In this document: one piece after another, positions 33,815 through 45,874 of the stretch
Position numbering within the stretch: position 1 is the stretch's first letter
How the letters are laid out: every line of letters starts with the position of its first letter
NCBI GenBank assembly: GCA_958450365.1
Contig: CAUEEP010000728.1
Location: forward strand, 930,001 to 994,000
Reading direction: 5' to 3'
DNA length: 64,000 nucleotides
From: Mesorhabditis belari
Taxonomy: Eukaryota > Nematoda > Chromadorea > Rhabditida > Rhabditidae
Made by a program: the position numbers and the translations under genes
The notes under the pieces: generated by a model
Told to the model about the DNA's origin: nothing
The model's database searches: none
What the model saw: the letters and a program-made list of their open reading frames with translations, nothing else

Positions 33815-36524
33815 ATGCTCAAGACGGTCACCTTGTGCGCCTTGCTCGCCATTGGAATCTTCGCATCGGCGAAATTCGAAGAGGAGGAGAATGTCATCGT
33901 TCTCACAAAGGTTTGTTATATTTAATTAGCATTTCGGCACTTTTTTGGTTTGCCCTCCCCCCAAACATCAGCAAAATTTTGGTACTACGCCGGTTAAAGT
34001 TTGTAAAAAAAATTTATTCTGCTCCAATTTGATCAGAAACGTAATCAGTGGGTTAAATTATGCCAGAAGAAGTGTTTTTGGCTTAAAAAAATGTTTTGAG
34101 AGACCATTTTTAGACCTCTTCCCTATTTGTATCGCTCTCATCACACCGTATGAGCGCACACTTTTGTGCTCCGAAACGTGGCTTAAAACGCATTTTCCTA
34201 AGCGCATGTTGTTTTTCGGGATCTACGCATAAAACTACCCCAGAAAGAGTGGTTTTGGAGAAAAAAAAGTGCCCGCTCAACCGGCGTAGTACCAAAATTT
34301 TGCTGATGTTTGGGGAGGGGGGACAAACCAAAAAAGTACCAGCATTTCTATGACCTTTTTAGCTTACTTATTGCTATTTCATTTAGGAAAACTTCGATGA
34401 TGTCGTGAAGAACACGGAATTCGTTCTCGTTGAATTCTACGCTCCATGGTGCGGGCACTGCAAGGCTCTTGCTCCCGAATATGCCAAGGTATCGCAAACT
34501 TTTTGTCTTATTGTAATCTTTAAATCTAGTTGTCAAGATTTATCATTAAGCTGATCACTTTGAATTAAGTAAAGCTGAAAGACTGAATAGTTAGTTTAGT
34601 CAAAATTAAGAAAAGCATAGCATTGTATTGATGTCAGCTAAGTCAACCGGAGACCCTTTTTGTATTTTCAGCTTTCATTTTTAGGCCGCTACTCAATTGA
34701 AGGAGGAGGGATCCGCCATCAGACTCGGAAAATTGGACGCCACCGTGCACGGAGATGTCGCCTCGAAGTTCGAAGTCCGCGGCTACCCAACACTCAAGCT
34801 CTTCCGCAACGGCAAAGCAATCGAATACGGAGCTAGACGCGACTCGGCTTCAATCATCGGATGGCTCAAAAAAGAAGAGCGGACCAGCTGTCAAGACCCT
34901 TGCATCGGCTGACGAGCTGAAGGACTTCTCCGACTCCGCTGACGTCGTTGTGGTTGGGTACTTCAAGGTGGTTTGTTGATATTATATTAGTTATAGATTT
35001 GTAGCACAGCGTTTTACAGTTAATTTAGTTGAGTCTTTTTCAAATATACTTATTTAATTTAGACTGCTGATAATGAAAATGCCATGGCTTTCCTCGAGGT
35101 TGCTGACGGGATGGATGTTGTGCCATTCGGAATGTCGACTGATGACGCTTTCGAGAAGGAGCTCGGGCTTAAGGGTGAGGGAGTCGTTCTATTCAAGAAA
35201 TTCGATGAGGGAAAGGCTATCTTCGATGAGGAGGTATTGTTTTAGTTCTGGTGCATGTGAAACGCTTGAAAATTTTGTTGATTCATTGTCCCATTGTTCA
35301 AGAATAACTTTCACTTTTAGTTGAAGACTGACACACTCAGGAGCTGGATCGAAGCCAACCGTCTCCCACTCGTTGCAGAATTCACCAAAGAAACCGCTTC
35401 AGTCATCTTCAAAGGAGAACTCAAATCACTCAACTTGCTTTTCATCTCCAAGGAATCCTCCGAGTTCGAGAAGACCTACGGAGAATTCAAGGCTGCCGCC
35501 AAGCATTTCAAGGGAAAGGTAAGCAATATATTACGTTGTAGTTTAGTAATTACTAGGTTGAAAGGAATGCACATCCCTGTTTTTGAATGGTTATAAATTA
35601 ACGGTTAAGTAATTGCTATAATCTTGAATCACATTCATACTTTTTATTTTGGGTTCTCTTCGTATACATCAACACCGATGTTGAGGACAACGCTCGCATC
35701 ATGGAGTTCTTCGAACTCAAGAAGCGTGATATCCCAGCCGTCCGAATCATCTCGTTGCATGATGGCACGACCAAGTACAAGCCAGACTTCGACGAACTCA
35801 ACACCGGGAACTTTACCAAGTTCACCCAATCGTACTTAGACGGAGCGTTGAAGGCTCACTTGATGTCTGAGGAGATCCCCAAGGATTGGGACAAATCGCC
35901 CGTCAAGGTATACATTTTAAATGGCTGGGATATATTACTCGGGACATTGTTAATATCTACAACGTTTAATCAATTTAAACACTAACTTAATTTTTAGGTG
36001 CTCGTCGGAAAGAACTTTGATGAAATCGCCCGAGACAACACTAAGAATGTGCTCGTCGAATTCTACGCCCCATGGTTCGTTCATTTAAGTTTCTTGCTAG
36101 ATTAAATGTAACTTTAGGTGCGGACACTGCAAGCAATTGGCACCAACTTGGGACAAACTTGGAGAGAGATACGCTGGTCACGAGAACATTGTCATCGCCA
36201 AGATGGACGCTACCGTCAACGAGGTTTTTGTTTTTAAAGCAAATCAATATTTGTAGATCAGAGATACTTTAAAAAGAAAATTACTTTGGTAATCGCTATC
36301 TTAAACTAACAATTCACTTTGTTTAGGTTGAGAACGTGAAGGTTCAATCCTTCCCCACGATCAAGTTCTTCCCAGCCGGCTCAAACGAAGTTGTTGACTA
36401 CACTGGTGACCGAACTCTAGAAGGATTCTCGAAATTCCTCGAATCGAGTAGCAAGGCCGAAGCTGAGGACGCCAAGGAGGAAGCAGAAGATGATGAGTCC
36501 GAGGGAAAACACATCGAGCTCTAA
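33815..36524 (+). CDS. pdi-2: Protein disulfide isomerase (PDI/P4HB type), with one homopolymer frameshift
   Basis: Nine exons: 33815-33910, 34387-34488, 34685-34967, 35063-35233, 35321-35518, 35653-35907, 35998-36074, 36118-36223, 36327-36524. About 494 aa, the length of C. elegans PDI-2. Signal peptide, domain a with [10 protein letters not shown] (Cys54/Cys57), b and b' domains, domain a' with a second [10 protein letters not shown], an acidic tail and C-terminal HIEL for ER retention. It forms and rearranges disulfides and in nematodes is the beta subunit of prolyl 4-hydroxylase for cuticle collagen. Two oddities: exon 3 has six A at 34868-34873 where five restore frame, and exon 6 is preceded by GG, not AG. 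ATG lies next to a TTTCTTTAG trans-splice site. Confidence 0.96.
33939..34337. mobile_element. Palindromic MITE in PDI intron 1 (TTTGGTTTGCCCTCC ends)
   Basis: Left arm TTTGGTTTGCCCTCCCCCC then CATCAGCAAAATTTTGGTAC, mirrored at 34285-34337. Central block shared with the element at 24609-25098. Non-coding. Confidence 0.88.
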
Positions 36525-38934
36525 ACCCCCATTTGCATAAGCATAAGCCCTTCTAGCGATTCATGCACTTGTCAAATTTCTGTGATTTTGTGCTTCATAT
36601 GCGTATCTTTCCCGATTATATTTCCATCGAAGTGGGCTAATATTTTCTTTTGTTACTGAGTGAGTTCTGGTATTTTTTTTCTTTTTAACCCTCTCATAAC
36701 CTAAGTGTGCTTCCCTCATTTCTCAATAATCGCCTCTGGCTGTATATTTTCTGTGTGTTGGGCTAAATGGGTAGTTTCTTGTGAGATTTCTATTTTGTAA
36801 TCAAGACCCACATTTTTTTCTGTTTGTTTTATAAATGGTTGCCTTCGAAATTGTTGATTCTTCTGGAAATGAAAAAACAAACAATCCAAGCTGTAATGAA
36901 TGAATGCATAGGCACAATGAAATGATGGAAATTTGGAAATGGTGAATTAATGGAAGGATTAGACGACGATGGAAATTGATGATGAAAAAATATGAAGGAA
37001 AAAGTAACAAATGCGTACAGCTCTTGTTTAAAAGAAGATTCATATGCTACAACAATAAATTTGATACGGCTTGATCCTATCGTTATGGAGTGACCGTTGT
37101 GATGGGAGTTCGATAAACGCCCTGAAATTACAGTCTTTGCGTGAGGCGTCGAGTTTTCTAAAAGGTGGATTAATTTTTAAAAATGACTTTTTTTTTGTGC
37201 GGACATACAATCGCGCGTCTTCTGGCAAACAGGCCCGGCCACTCGGTTCACTTACCCAATGCTTTGAGGAAATTTAGAAGAGTGAAACGAATCTTTCCCC
37301 CCTTCATCCACCCCCAATTCCCCTCAACGATCCCTCCCAGAAAAGTTCTCCTGCCAGTTAAACGAGCCCTCTTCCCTTCACTTTATCCACCCCCAAATTG
37401 AGACTGGATAGAGGCAAATCTCATTCCATTTATACCGGAAGTCCTTTTCTTTTTCTCCTCTAGATGAAGAAGGGTTTAGATTTGGGGTAACCGAATTCAT
37501 CGCATTGTCTTTTTTCATGTAAAAAAGAAACTCATTTTAGCCGTATTCCTAAATGTTTTTGGTGAGTTGAGAAAGAAAAGATGAGTCTTGTCGAGGAGCT
37601 GAACGCTTCTGATGTCACTTTTTTTTTGGCTATAGTTTTAGTTTCAAGTTCTGAAAATTTACATTCACCTGCCATTATTTCTTTTTGCGCAACTAGTGCT
37701 TTTCCTGTAATTTCGAATCTGTTTGCGTATTTTGTGCCCGGAAACGCGCCGGCTTTGGCACACTGTTTTCTCAATCGTTCGCAAGAGATTTCAACAAGAG
37801 ATTTTGTTTTTTTTTTATGGATTTTGTCTGAAGCCAGGCCCTTAGCGATAAACTCGTTAAAGAAGCGTTAAAAGAAGCCAAAAAGTGTGCAATGAAGCTC
37901 AAGAAAGCATCTGCTACAATAAATTTGCATAAGGCGGGAGAAGGAAAAAATAAAGGAGAAAGATTGAAAAAGAGGGAGAGAAGAAGCAAATTTCCGCTTC
38001 TCATCCCCCAGAATCGAATGGACCTAAGGGGTAAAGGAGATAGAAAAAAAAAGGAGAAAGGAGAAGGGAGAGAGAGAGAGAGAGTTCTTTCAAGAGTACC
38101 CCTCTCTACAATCCTTTTTTTTACTTTATTTTCCCTACTAAAACCACCACCACAATCAGCTCCGTACCCCAGAAAATCATCTAGAATTTCTTTTCAAAAA
38201 AATTTCCGAAACTTTCTTTTTGACTTCAGCTCTTCAGAAAAGTTTGGGATTGCTATTAGAATTGGCTATTAGAATTGGCTAATAGCAATATCTTCAGCTC
38301 TACTTTTGAATTGGGATTCTGTGATCTGTTTGAAACAATGTAAAACAATGAAATAAAAAAGCGTTTGAAAAATTTGGGTACAATGAAATTAAGATTTTAT
38401 TTTCATGAAGAAGATTTGTTTTTCAAATTATCTCTAATGATAATGATGTCTAATGTCTAAAAATGATTGATATGTACCGTTTATTTAAAAGAAAAATGCT
38501 CGAATCTTTTGCTGGTTTTCAAGTTTTTCACAAAAACCTTATATGGAAACGATACGATTCTCAAGAGTTCAATTCATTTACTGTTTTCTTTTTAGTTTAA
38601 CTTTAAAATATTTTTAAAAACTTTAGCTATTAGAATTGAGATTTCATATTGTTTTTTTTTGATTTTCTTTTGGATTCAATGTAAAATTTGACTTTGAAAA
38701 TAACGTGAGTTGCAATAAAATCCACTGTATTGATTCCAGTCTGTATTGATTGATTCCAGTCTGTATTGATTGATTCCAGTCTGTATTGACACTCCAGTCC
38801 TCCAGTATTGATTTCAAATTACATATTAAAGATTTATTAAAGTAAGCTTGATTTACATTATGTCAAGTTAACTAACAATGATTGGATGCAGTCTTGGCGA
38901 AGACTGAGTCTATTTGGGTTACGGATTTTCCGGT
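36525..38934. other. PDI 3' region and intergenic stretch, no gene
   Basis: Begins with the PDI 3' UTR. Purine-rich blocks around 37890-38090 and pyrimidine-rich blocks give open frames on both strands without family signatures. A 20-bp tandem repeat lies at 38731-38790. Confidence 0.5.
38731..38790. repeat. 20-bp tandem repeat (TTGATTCCAGTCTGTATTGA)
   Basis: Three near-perfect units. Confidence 0.9.
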
Positions 38935-39152
38935 TACCGTATTTTCTCTAATAGTAGTGCACCATGAGCGTTGCCTAAATTGCTCGAAATCTCGAAAAGT
39001 GCTTATCAGAACCTATCGATGTGGGGTCGAAAAATGTAGCTGACGATGAGATCTAGTGGGGGATTAGAGGGTTGAGCTTCTGCAAAAGATTGGAAACCGT
39101 AAAATCGTCACCAACTCGCCCGGGGTGCACTACTATTAGAGAAAATACGGTA
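38935..39152. mobile_element. Palindromic MITE, TACCGTATTTTCTCTAATAG family, copy 1
   Basis: Ends TACCGTATTTTCTCTAATAG and complement; second recognised copy 53676-53795. Palindromic ends, no coding frame. Confidence 0.88.
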
Positions 39153-39520
39153 GATATAAATTCTAGATTTCTGACAATGATTTCCGAGTAATTTTTCCTT
39201 AACTTCTATAAAATTCTATAAAAAAGGAAAAGATATGATCGCTCTTAAAGAGAAACTCAAGTATCGACAACAGGGAATTGATGGGGAATTCTTTTCTATA
39301 TGAAAAAAAAGAGAAGAAAAATCCCTCTTGAAATCTCGTGGTTAATCTCATTTTCGATATAAAAATGTCGCTTACCTTCAATATTTCCTTCTTGAAAGTG
39401 GTTTAAACTTTGAAAATGAATTGAAAGGCTTTAAGTTATCATTTCTTTTTCTTTTAGTCGTTTTAAACTTAGTCTTTTTATTATGAATAGGCTGAATGGG
39501 GATAATGAAAACGTAAATTT

Positions 39521-39604
39521 GGCCAGCCAAAAGCCAAGCCAGCCAAAAGCCAAGCCAGCCAAAAGCCAAGCCAGCCAAAAGCCAAGCCAGCCAAAAGCCA
39601 AAGT
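39521..39604. repeat. 15-bp tandem repeat (GCCAGCCAAAAGCCAA)
   Basis: Five to six near-perfect units of AGCCAAAAGCCAAGCC. Open in several frames. Confidence 0.93.
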
Positions 39605-40192
39605 TCGGGCTTTTCAGCTTCGGGGCTTTTTTTGCCATCAGAATAATGAAACTAGATTGAAAAACTTGTTCACTTTCTTTTCGATTACACAAGTGCTTCG
39701 GGGGAAGTCATGTCTATCTGTTGTTCCTATTGGAATGAGGCTAAAGTGGGCTCTCGACCATGCCTCCCTTCGTCGCCATTCCTCTTTCAAACTCATCTTC
39801 TCCCCTTTCTTTTTTTTGCCAATCCAAATCCACCCACATTCTTGTTTTGATTTAAAAACGTTTCACGCATTTAGCACCATTTAATCGCTTTTTATAGACG
39901 AATTTATTTTTAGCATGACCTTAAACGGGATAAGTGTCGGTTTTCAGATTTTTAAAAATCTTTTCATATTCACTTATTTCGTTTCCTTCTACGTTTAAAA
40001 GAATCCTTTATATTGATTAAGTTCTCAATTTTATTTTTAAAAGTTCAACATTCAAAAGATATTCGATCTTCTGTGTCTTCAGTGCCTACCAATATTGATG
40101 TTGATCGCTAAAACTCATGCTAAAGCTTTGTTCATTACATTTAACACTAAATTCGTGTCATTCAATTTCTATGAATGACTATGAAAACTGTC

Positions 40193-40540
40193 GCTTGCTT
40201 GTCTTGCTGCCTTGCTTGTCTTGCTGTTTTGCTTGTCTGCTTGTCTTGCTGTCTTGCTTGTCTTGCTTGTCTTGCTTGTCTTGCTTGTCTTGCTGTCTTG
40301 CTTCTCTTGCTGCCTTGCTTGTCTTGCTTGTCTTGCTGTCTTGCTGTCTTGCTGTCTTGCTTGTCTTGCTTGTCTTGCTTGTCTTGCTTGTCTGCTTGTC
40401 TTGCTTGTCTTGCTGCCTTGCTTGTCTTGCTGTTTTGCTTGTCTGCTTGTCTTGCTTGTCTTGCTGTCTTGCTTCTCTTGCTGTCTTGCTTGTCTTGCTG
40501 CCTTGCTTGTCTTGCTTGTCTTGCTGTCTTGCTTGTCAAT
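40193..40540. repeat. Pyrimidine-biased microsatellite (CTTGCTTGTCTTGCTGT), ~350 bp
   Basis: Mixture of CTTGCTTGT, CTTGCTGT and CTTGCTGC subunits, with a higher-order repeat of about 190-230 bp. Free of stop codons in three plus frames and one minus frame, which is why several ~140-residue frames overlap here; none is a gene. Confidence 0.95.
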
Positions 40541-41393
40541 CCAGAATTCTGTTTGGAAAGTCGTCTTGGTACCATTAAAACTACAAACTTCTATGCCAAA
40601 AATCTGGCGTTTGCGAGCTATTTTGTAAATTTAACAACAGATTCGAAACCTTTTTAAGATTTTTCTATTGCATAGCATGAGTTAAATCTCGTTTCGAAAT
40701 CGTGAAAAGTAAATTAAAGTGTGGACGAATGTCGAATTTCGTAAACGCCAAGCCATTCCAAACTGTTGTCGTTGTCATTTTATTCTCGGAATTTATTGTC
40801 TTCTCCCCTTTTCCTTGTCTTTTTCCCTTTCGTGTTGGCCGTAAATTTGTGTCTCCTGGCAGCCTTGTCAGAAAAGAAGGAGTCAAGAAAAAAAAAAGAG
40901 GTCGATCATTCTCAATTTTCATCAAAAGTCTTTTCAAATTGATTTCTCTTTTCGATGAGATGAAATACTTTTGATGAATCCTTTCAAAGAAATATCTCGA
41001 AGAGATTCTTTACAAGTTTATCTTTCTCAAAATCGAATTATTCTTTCGCGCCAGAGATTTTTGCTTATCTATGTCCACTCGTTCATTTGATCTGACAACG
41101 CAAAGGGGTTTTTTTTTTAAAATTTTGGATTGTTTTATCGAAGATGAAAGTCTGAAAGTTCTGAAAGTTACAGTTGAGATTGGAAGGAAATCTTTTCAAT
41201 GCAAGAGTTGTAAATTTCTTCAATAGCTTCACTTCTGGGTCCGTCACTGGGTCCACCAGAAGTCAAGCGTGACTTACAGGCCATTTGTAATGTTATTCTT
41301 TCAGTTTTCAAGGCATTAGTCCTTTTTATTGACAATATTCCTTTAAATCTTTCAATATTTCAATCTTTTAAATGTTTTTTTTTTGCTTTAGAA

Positions 41394-44300
41394 ATGGGTG
41401 ACCTTGTCGGGATGGACGGTGACGATTACTATGATCAATTCTTGCCGATGCACTCAAATCAGTGCATCGAGGTGGGCATGTTAATGCGAGTGAATGGAGA
41501 TCTCACATCAAGAGCTGAAGTTAGGGTGAGTACTTTGGGGAAAAATTTGCTTTAAACTTTGATCTTTGTGTGGCAGATTTCGCAGATCTTTGAGTGAAAG
41601 GCTTGTCGTTCGTTGAGTGCCCTAGAAAGGATGTGTGTTGCGCTTTTTGAGCAAAAAGTATTGGCGATTGAGTCTATCAATCACTTCTAAAACCCCAAAC
41701 GCTAAAAACGATTCAGCTGAAGAGAATCTAGGGTTTTTCAGGTTCTCTACACGTTAATCTACTTTGTCATTTTTGTAATCGGCGTTATCGGCAATGGTTT
41801 ACTCATTTCGTCAACTGTCATGCGAAGACGTATCACTGTCGCCAATATTTTTCTCGTTAATCTCGCCATTTCGGATTTGGTTTGTGAGCATTTTATGAGC
41901 AATTCTTCATGAAATCATTCAGTTATTATGCATCACAGCCATCCCAATCACTCCCACACTGGCTTTCTTCAAGAAATGGATGTTCGGAGAGTTTATGTGC
42001 AAATTTTTGCCCGCATGGCAAGCTGTATCAGGTGAGGGATTTTGGGAAAAGAAAAGTTGGACACACCGGTTCTCTTATGACTTATACAAAACATGGTCGG
42101 TGCCGGGATTCGAACCCGGGACCTCTCGCTTACTGAGCTATATAGATATTCCATTGCCGCCAGAGTAGGATCTTACTGAAAATTAACCGGCACAGGCTTT
42201 GTATTCCTATTTTCAATGCACTTTTTGTAGTGTTGATTTCTACGTACAGTCTCTGTTTCATCGCTGTCGATCGTTATCGGAGTATTGTGACGCCGTTGAA
42301 AGAACCGTGGACAATAAGGAATGCTCAGGTACTATTCAATTCGGTTAAAAGTTTACCGGTGTAACGGCTTGACTTGATTTTGTCTAGAGCCAGTTATGTA
42401 GAATTTTTGACTTTGTATAGAATCGTGCCGATTCAATAACGTCCAGGCCAGGTCATCCAGGCAAAAATCTAAAAGTTTAAGCCAAATTTCGACGTTTTAA
42501 ACGCAAAATCCTGCAAAACTGTTGAAATTCTTGATTTTGAGAGTCATTTGAAATCAAGAAAAGCCAGTGTTGACCTTGGTTGGTTTAGTTTGATGAAATT
42601 TTGAATTGGAAAAGCTCAGCTAAACGCTCAGAGCTCAGCTCAGCTAAAAGATGGCTAAAATGAATCGAAAGTGTCGATCGATCGATTTGCAGGCAATAAT
42701 GCTGATGACATGGCTGATGGCGAGTTTCCTTGCGATGCCTTTGTATTACACGCAAACACTCATCAAGATCAATTTGCCCGATGGGAGTTCACTGTGTGAC
42801 GATGTGAGTATTGAAGAAAAAAACTAAAATCAATCTATTTTTCACTTTCAGTTTTGCGGCGAGTACGATTGGCCGAACAATGACATGTACAAACTAAGCT
42901 ACGGTTTTATGCTGTTGATGTTGACATTTGTCGTTCCAGCGCTTATCATGACATTTTGTTATATGAAAATTTTGCAAAAGGTGGGTGTTTTGAAGTTCAG
43001 AAGATTGAAAAAATTGAAATTGATATGCTTCTCAAAATATTTTGTTAAAATCATGCAAAAATTCGCGTGTTCGAAGAAGATTAATCAATTAGATCAATTA
43101 GAATTAGAGAATTAGCGCTTGTTTTGCTGTATTTCAAAGATGAAAAATGCAAAAAGAAAAGAAGAAAAACTTTATAGATTTAAGGCTATTTGTTATGCTT
43201 AAAATTTTAATGTTAGAAATTGAATGATAGACTTTTTTTAGGTACGAAAAGATTGGATTGTGGCCGAGGGATCGATGCTGACAGCAGCACAACAAGTGCA
43301 AACAGCCGGTTGGGTGTTTTTGAAGTGTTGAGAAATGATAATTCTTTTGAATTTATTCATTTAAATATATGTTTTGCTTTAAATAGGCACTAGGAATTGC
43401 TAAAAACTGCAAAAAAAGCTTAAAAAGTTGTAAAGATTGGTCAAAAGAAAGGTTTACTAAGGCATAAAAGTTCGATAAAAGCACATAAAAGCTAAATAAT
43501 CTTACAAAAGATTCGAATACGAAGTTGTGTGAATTTTAGCTCGAAAGAGGCGCGTGATGTACGTGTTGATATTGATGGTTGTCGTGTTTATGCTGTGCTG
43601 GCTACCGCTCACCGTCGTCAATCTTCTGAGAGATCTCGTCTTTTTGAGGGTTTGTCTTCTAGTTTATTGCAAAGGTTCAGTTCTACATCATTTTATTCAA
43701 TAAGAGAAATTTCCAGCCCGAACACCAGATGTACTTCATTTTGTTGAATGCGCACGCGTTGGCGATGACGTCGATCTTGTGGAATCCGATTCTCTATTTC
43801 TGGATGAGCAAGGTACCGTATTTCTTCGAATAGAAGACCGGGTAAAGAGTATCATCGCGTACGCCTGCGTAGCAGCCCTTTTTAAAATTTCTTTTCTGCA
43901 TAAAAGCTTTCAATCAAGTGCTATAGGGCTGGAAAATGACTCAAAAATACCACATGAGCTAACAGATTTTTGAGCCATTTTCCAGCCCTATAGCACTTCA
44001 TTGAAAGCTTTTATGCAGAAAAGAAATTTTAAAAAGGGCTGCTACTCAGGAGTACGCGATGATACTCTTTACCCGGTCTTCTATTCGAAGAAATACGGTA
44101 ATCTATTAATATTTGATCTTGATAAATATCCTATTTTTAGAATGAATTCTTGATCTTGATTTATATTCTTTTCCTAGAATGAATCGATCTTGAAATAAAA
44201 TTCTTGTTCATTTAGCGTCATCGTCGAGCGCTCAAGGATGACATGTTCTGGTTGACGAACGCGAAACGACAGCCGGCCAGTGCTTTGAGCAGGTATTAGG

Positions 44301-45101
44301 CAAAGTTTAAATATGAAAGGAAAAACCTTATATTAGCCCTAATATAAAGTTTTATTTGATTATAAAGCTTCACATTAAATCAAAAATATGGCTTTGGTTG
44401 AGATTCGCTCCATCTCCTTCGGTTTCCGTTGTCTACAAGCGCGCCCTTGAGCGTCATTTAATCAACAATACTTTCAGGTTTGTTAAAAAATTTTAAGCAA
44501 GATCTGATTAAGTTTAAAAACGAATGATAAGATTTCAAAAATTCGTTCAGAAGGGGCACTCTGGCTGATCCAACTTGCATGTCAAGGGAGAGAGCGCTCG
44601 AGGAAATGCACGCGAATTGTTTCCTTTTGGTAAGAAATGATAATTTAAAGTGAAATCGACAAAAAAAAATAAGTTTTCAGGGTTCAATTAGAACAGAAGA
44701 CTGTACTGAGGATTTGCCAACTACAGTTTTCTGTTCTAATTGAACCCTGAAAGCTGTAGTTGGCAAATCCTTAGTACGAAGATCTGGGGAGAATCATTTC
44801 CAGCTCATTGAACCACGAAATTTCGATCTCGGGAAGTAGATTGAGAAAAAACTCATTCACTCAAAATTGCAAAATCCCAATTGCTTATCATTCATTACGC
44901 TACAATACTCTAAACCAATTCGATTTCCAGGTACCATTGATGCCGTTGTGTCAAAACGTTCGACGGAATTCTCATCTCGCATTGGATGGACATCACCATC
45001 GAATAATTCGTCACTCCTCATCGGGAAGTGGGCATAACAGGAGAAGACAATCAACAATCACTGAGACAACAAGAGCATCGATTACAATAAAAGAGACTTA
45101 G
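41394..45101 (+). CDS. Neuropeptide-type rhodopsin-family GPCR
   Basis: Thirteen exons: 41394-41525, 41742-41879, 41923-42031, 42231-42328, 42693-42803, 42852-42980, 43242-43308, 43540-43649, 43717-43812, 44216-44292, 44403-44477, 44551-44629, 44931-45101; 463 aa, phases consistent. Seven TMs with class A hallmarks: GNGLLI (TM1), NLAISDL (TM2), a Cys in ECL1 region (EFMCKF), DRYRSI at TM3, W in TM4 (MTWLMA), FxxP in TM5, CWLPLT in TM6 and NPILYFW in TM7. The pattern fits NPY/RFamide-like receptors (nematode npr genes) signalling through G proteins in neurons; the ligand cannot be inferred. A long basic C-tail with a His/Ser/Arg-rich end. ATG follows TTTGCTTTAG, a probable trans-splice site. 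A 48-nt alternative exon at 44681-44728 is possible. Confidence 0.93.
42096..42150 (-). pseudogene. tRNA pseudogene lacking the anticodon arm
   Basis: In GPCR intron 3, minus strand. D-arm remnant TAGCTCAGTAAGCG is followed directly by GAGAGGTCC and a perfect T arm CCGGGTTCGAATCCCGG plus acceptor CACCGAC and CA. The anticodon arm and the 5' acceptor strand are missing. Confidence 0.8.
43814..44100. mobile_element. Palindromic MITE inserted at a splice donor (TACCGTATTTCTTCG ends)
   Basis: TACCGTATTTCTTCGAATAG and complement form arms over 100 bp each. It occupies intron 9 of the GPCR, starting at the T of the donor GT: AAG/G-TACCG. Removing it with its TA duplication leaves AAG/GTAATC. Confidence 0.9.
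44674..44777. repeat. Interleaved inverted repeats in order A-B-A'-B'
   Basis: A (44674-44698, TTTCAGGGTTCAATTAGAAC), B (44703-44726, GTACTGAGGATTTGCCAACT), A' complement (44727-44751), B' complement (44754-44777, one mismatch). All within the last GPCR intron. See findings. Confidence 0.9.
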
Positions 45102-45484
45102 TTCATGGTTTTCACTGTTTTTTGAAGCTTTCTCTAATTCAAATGTCTCCTTTATTGAGCTGTAGCCAAGCTCTCTAGACTTTCAAGAACACGGGAAATG
45201 GAAAAGCATTTTTTTTTCTGCAGTTAATTTTCTATTTTCAACGGCTTGGGGTCAAATGAGTGCACCAGAAAGGGTATGTTCCTTGCACAAAGTGCATCCA
45301 CAATAGAAAAGGACTAAAGCTAACAATAAGGTATTCAGTTTAGTTTGTAAACAAAAGTAGCTTACCGTAACAAGTTAACGCTAAAATATCCTTTAAAGAA
45401 TAATAAAGTGATAATGTATCTTTAGCTGAATATCCTAACAAGCATCATAGGTTCAATAAAGGAAAACATTGCATAACAATTCGG

Positions 45485-45874
45485 GGGGTGGGACAAATGC
45501 TACCTTTTTTTGCGCACCTGGACATTTGCGCACCTTTTTTTGCTGGAAAAGGCCGTAGAGTTTCAAAAATGTTTTCATATAAGGGAATCGTATGCGTAGA
45601 TTCCGAATTTCGACAAATCACACCTCGCTGACACGTCAAATTTGGGTTAAAAGGCAAAAACCGCGGAAAAGCGTTAAGTTGCGTAGTTTTTGCCTTTTAG
45701 CCCAAATTTGACGTGTCAGCGAGGTGTGATTTGTCGAAATTCGGAATCTACGCATACGATTCCCTTCCATGAAAACATTTTGAAGCTCTACGGCCTTTCC
45801 TAAGGCCTTTTCCAGCAAAAAAAAGGTGCGCAAATGTCCAGGTGCGCAAAAAAAGGTCGCATTTGTCCCACCCC
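45485..45874. mobile_element. Palindromic MITE, GTGGGACAAATGC family, copy 2
   Basis: Same ends as the nested element at 19101-19595 (GGTGGGACAAATGC, GCGCACCTGGACATTTGCGC). Its centre differs (contains TTTGACGTGTCAGCGAGGTG arms), so only the terminal ~70 bp are shared. Confidence 0.9.

Larger units (their letters stand above)
39153..41393. other. Repeat-rich intergenic stretch, no gene
   Basis: Holds a 15-bp repeat (39521-39604) and a 350-bp CTTGCTTGTCTTGCTGT tract (40193-40540). Long frames across them are compositional artefacts. Ends with the TTTGCTTTAG acceptor before the GPCR start. Confidence 0.55.

Noticed and set aside
40117..40657. Four overlapping frames of 137-160 codons on both strands
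   Set aside because: All fall in a CTTGCTTGT microsatellite that lacks stop codons in several frames; Leu/Cys/Ala and Gln/Lys/Arg repeats with no splice or start context.
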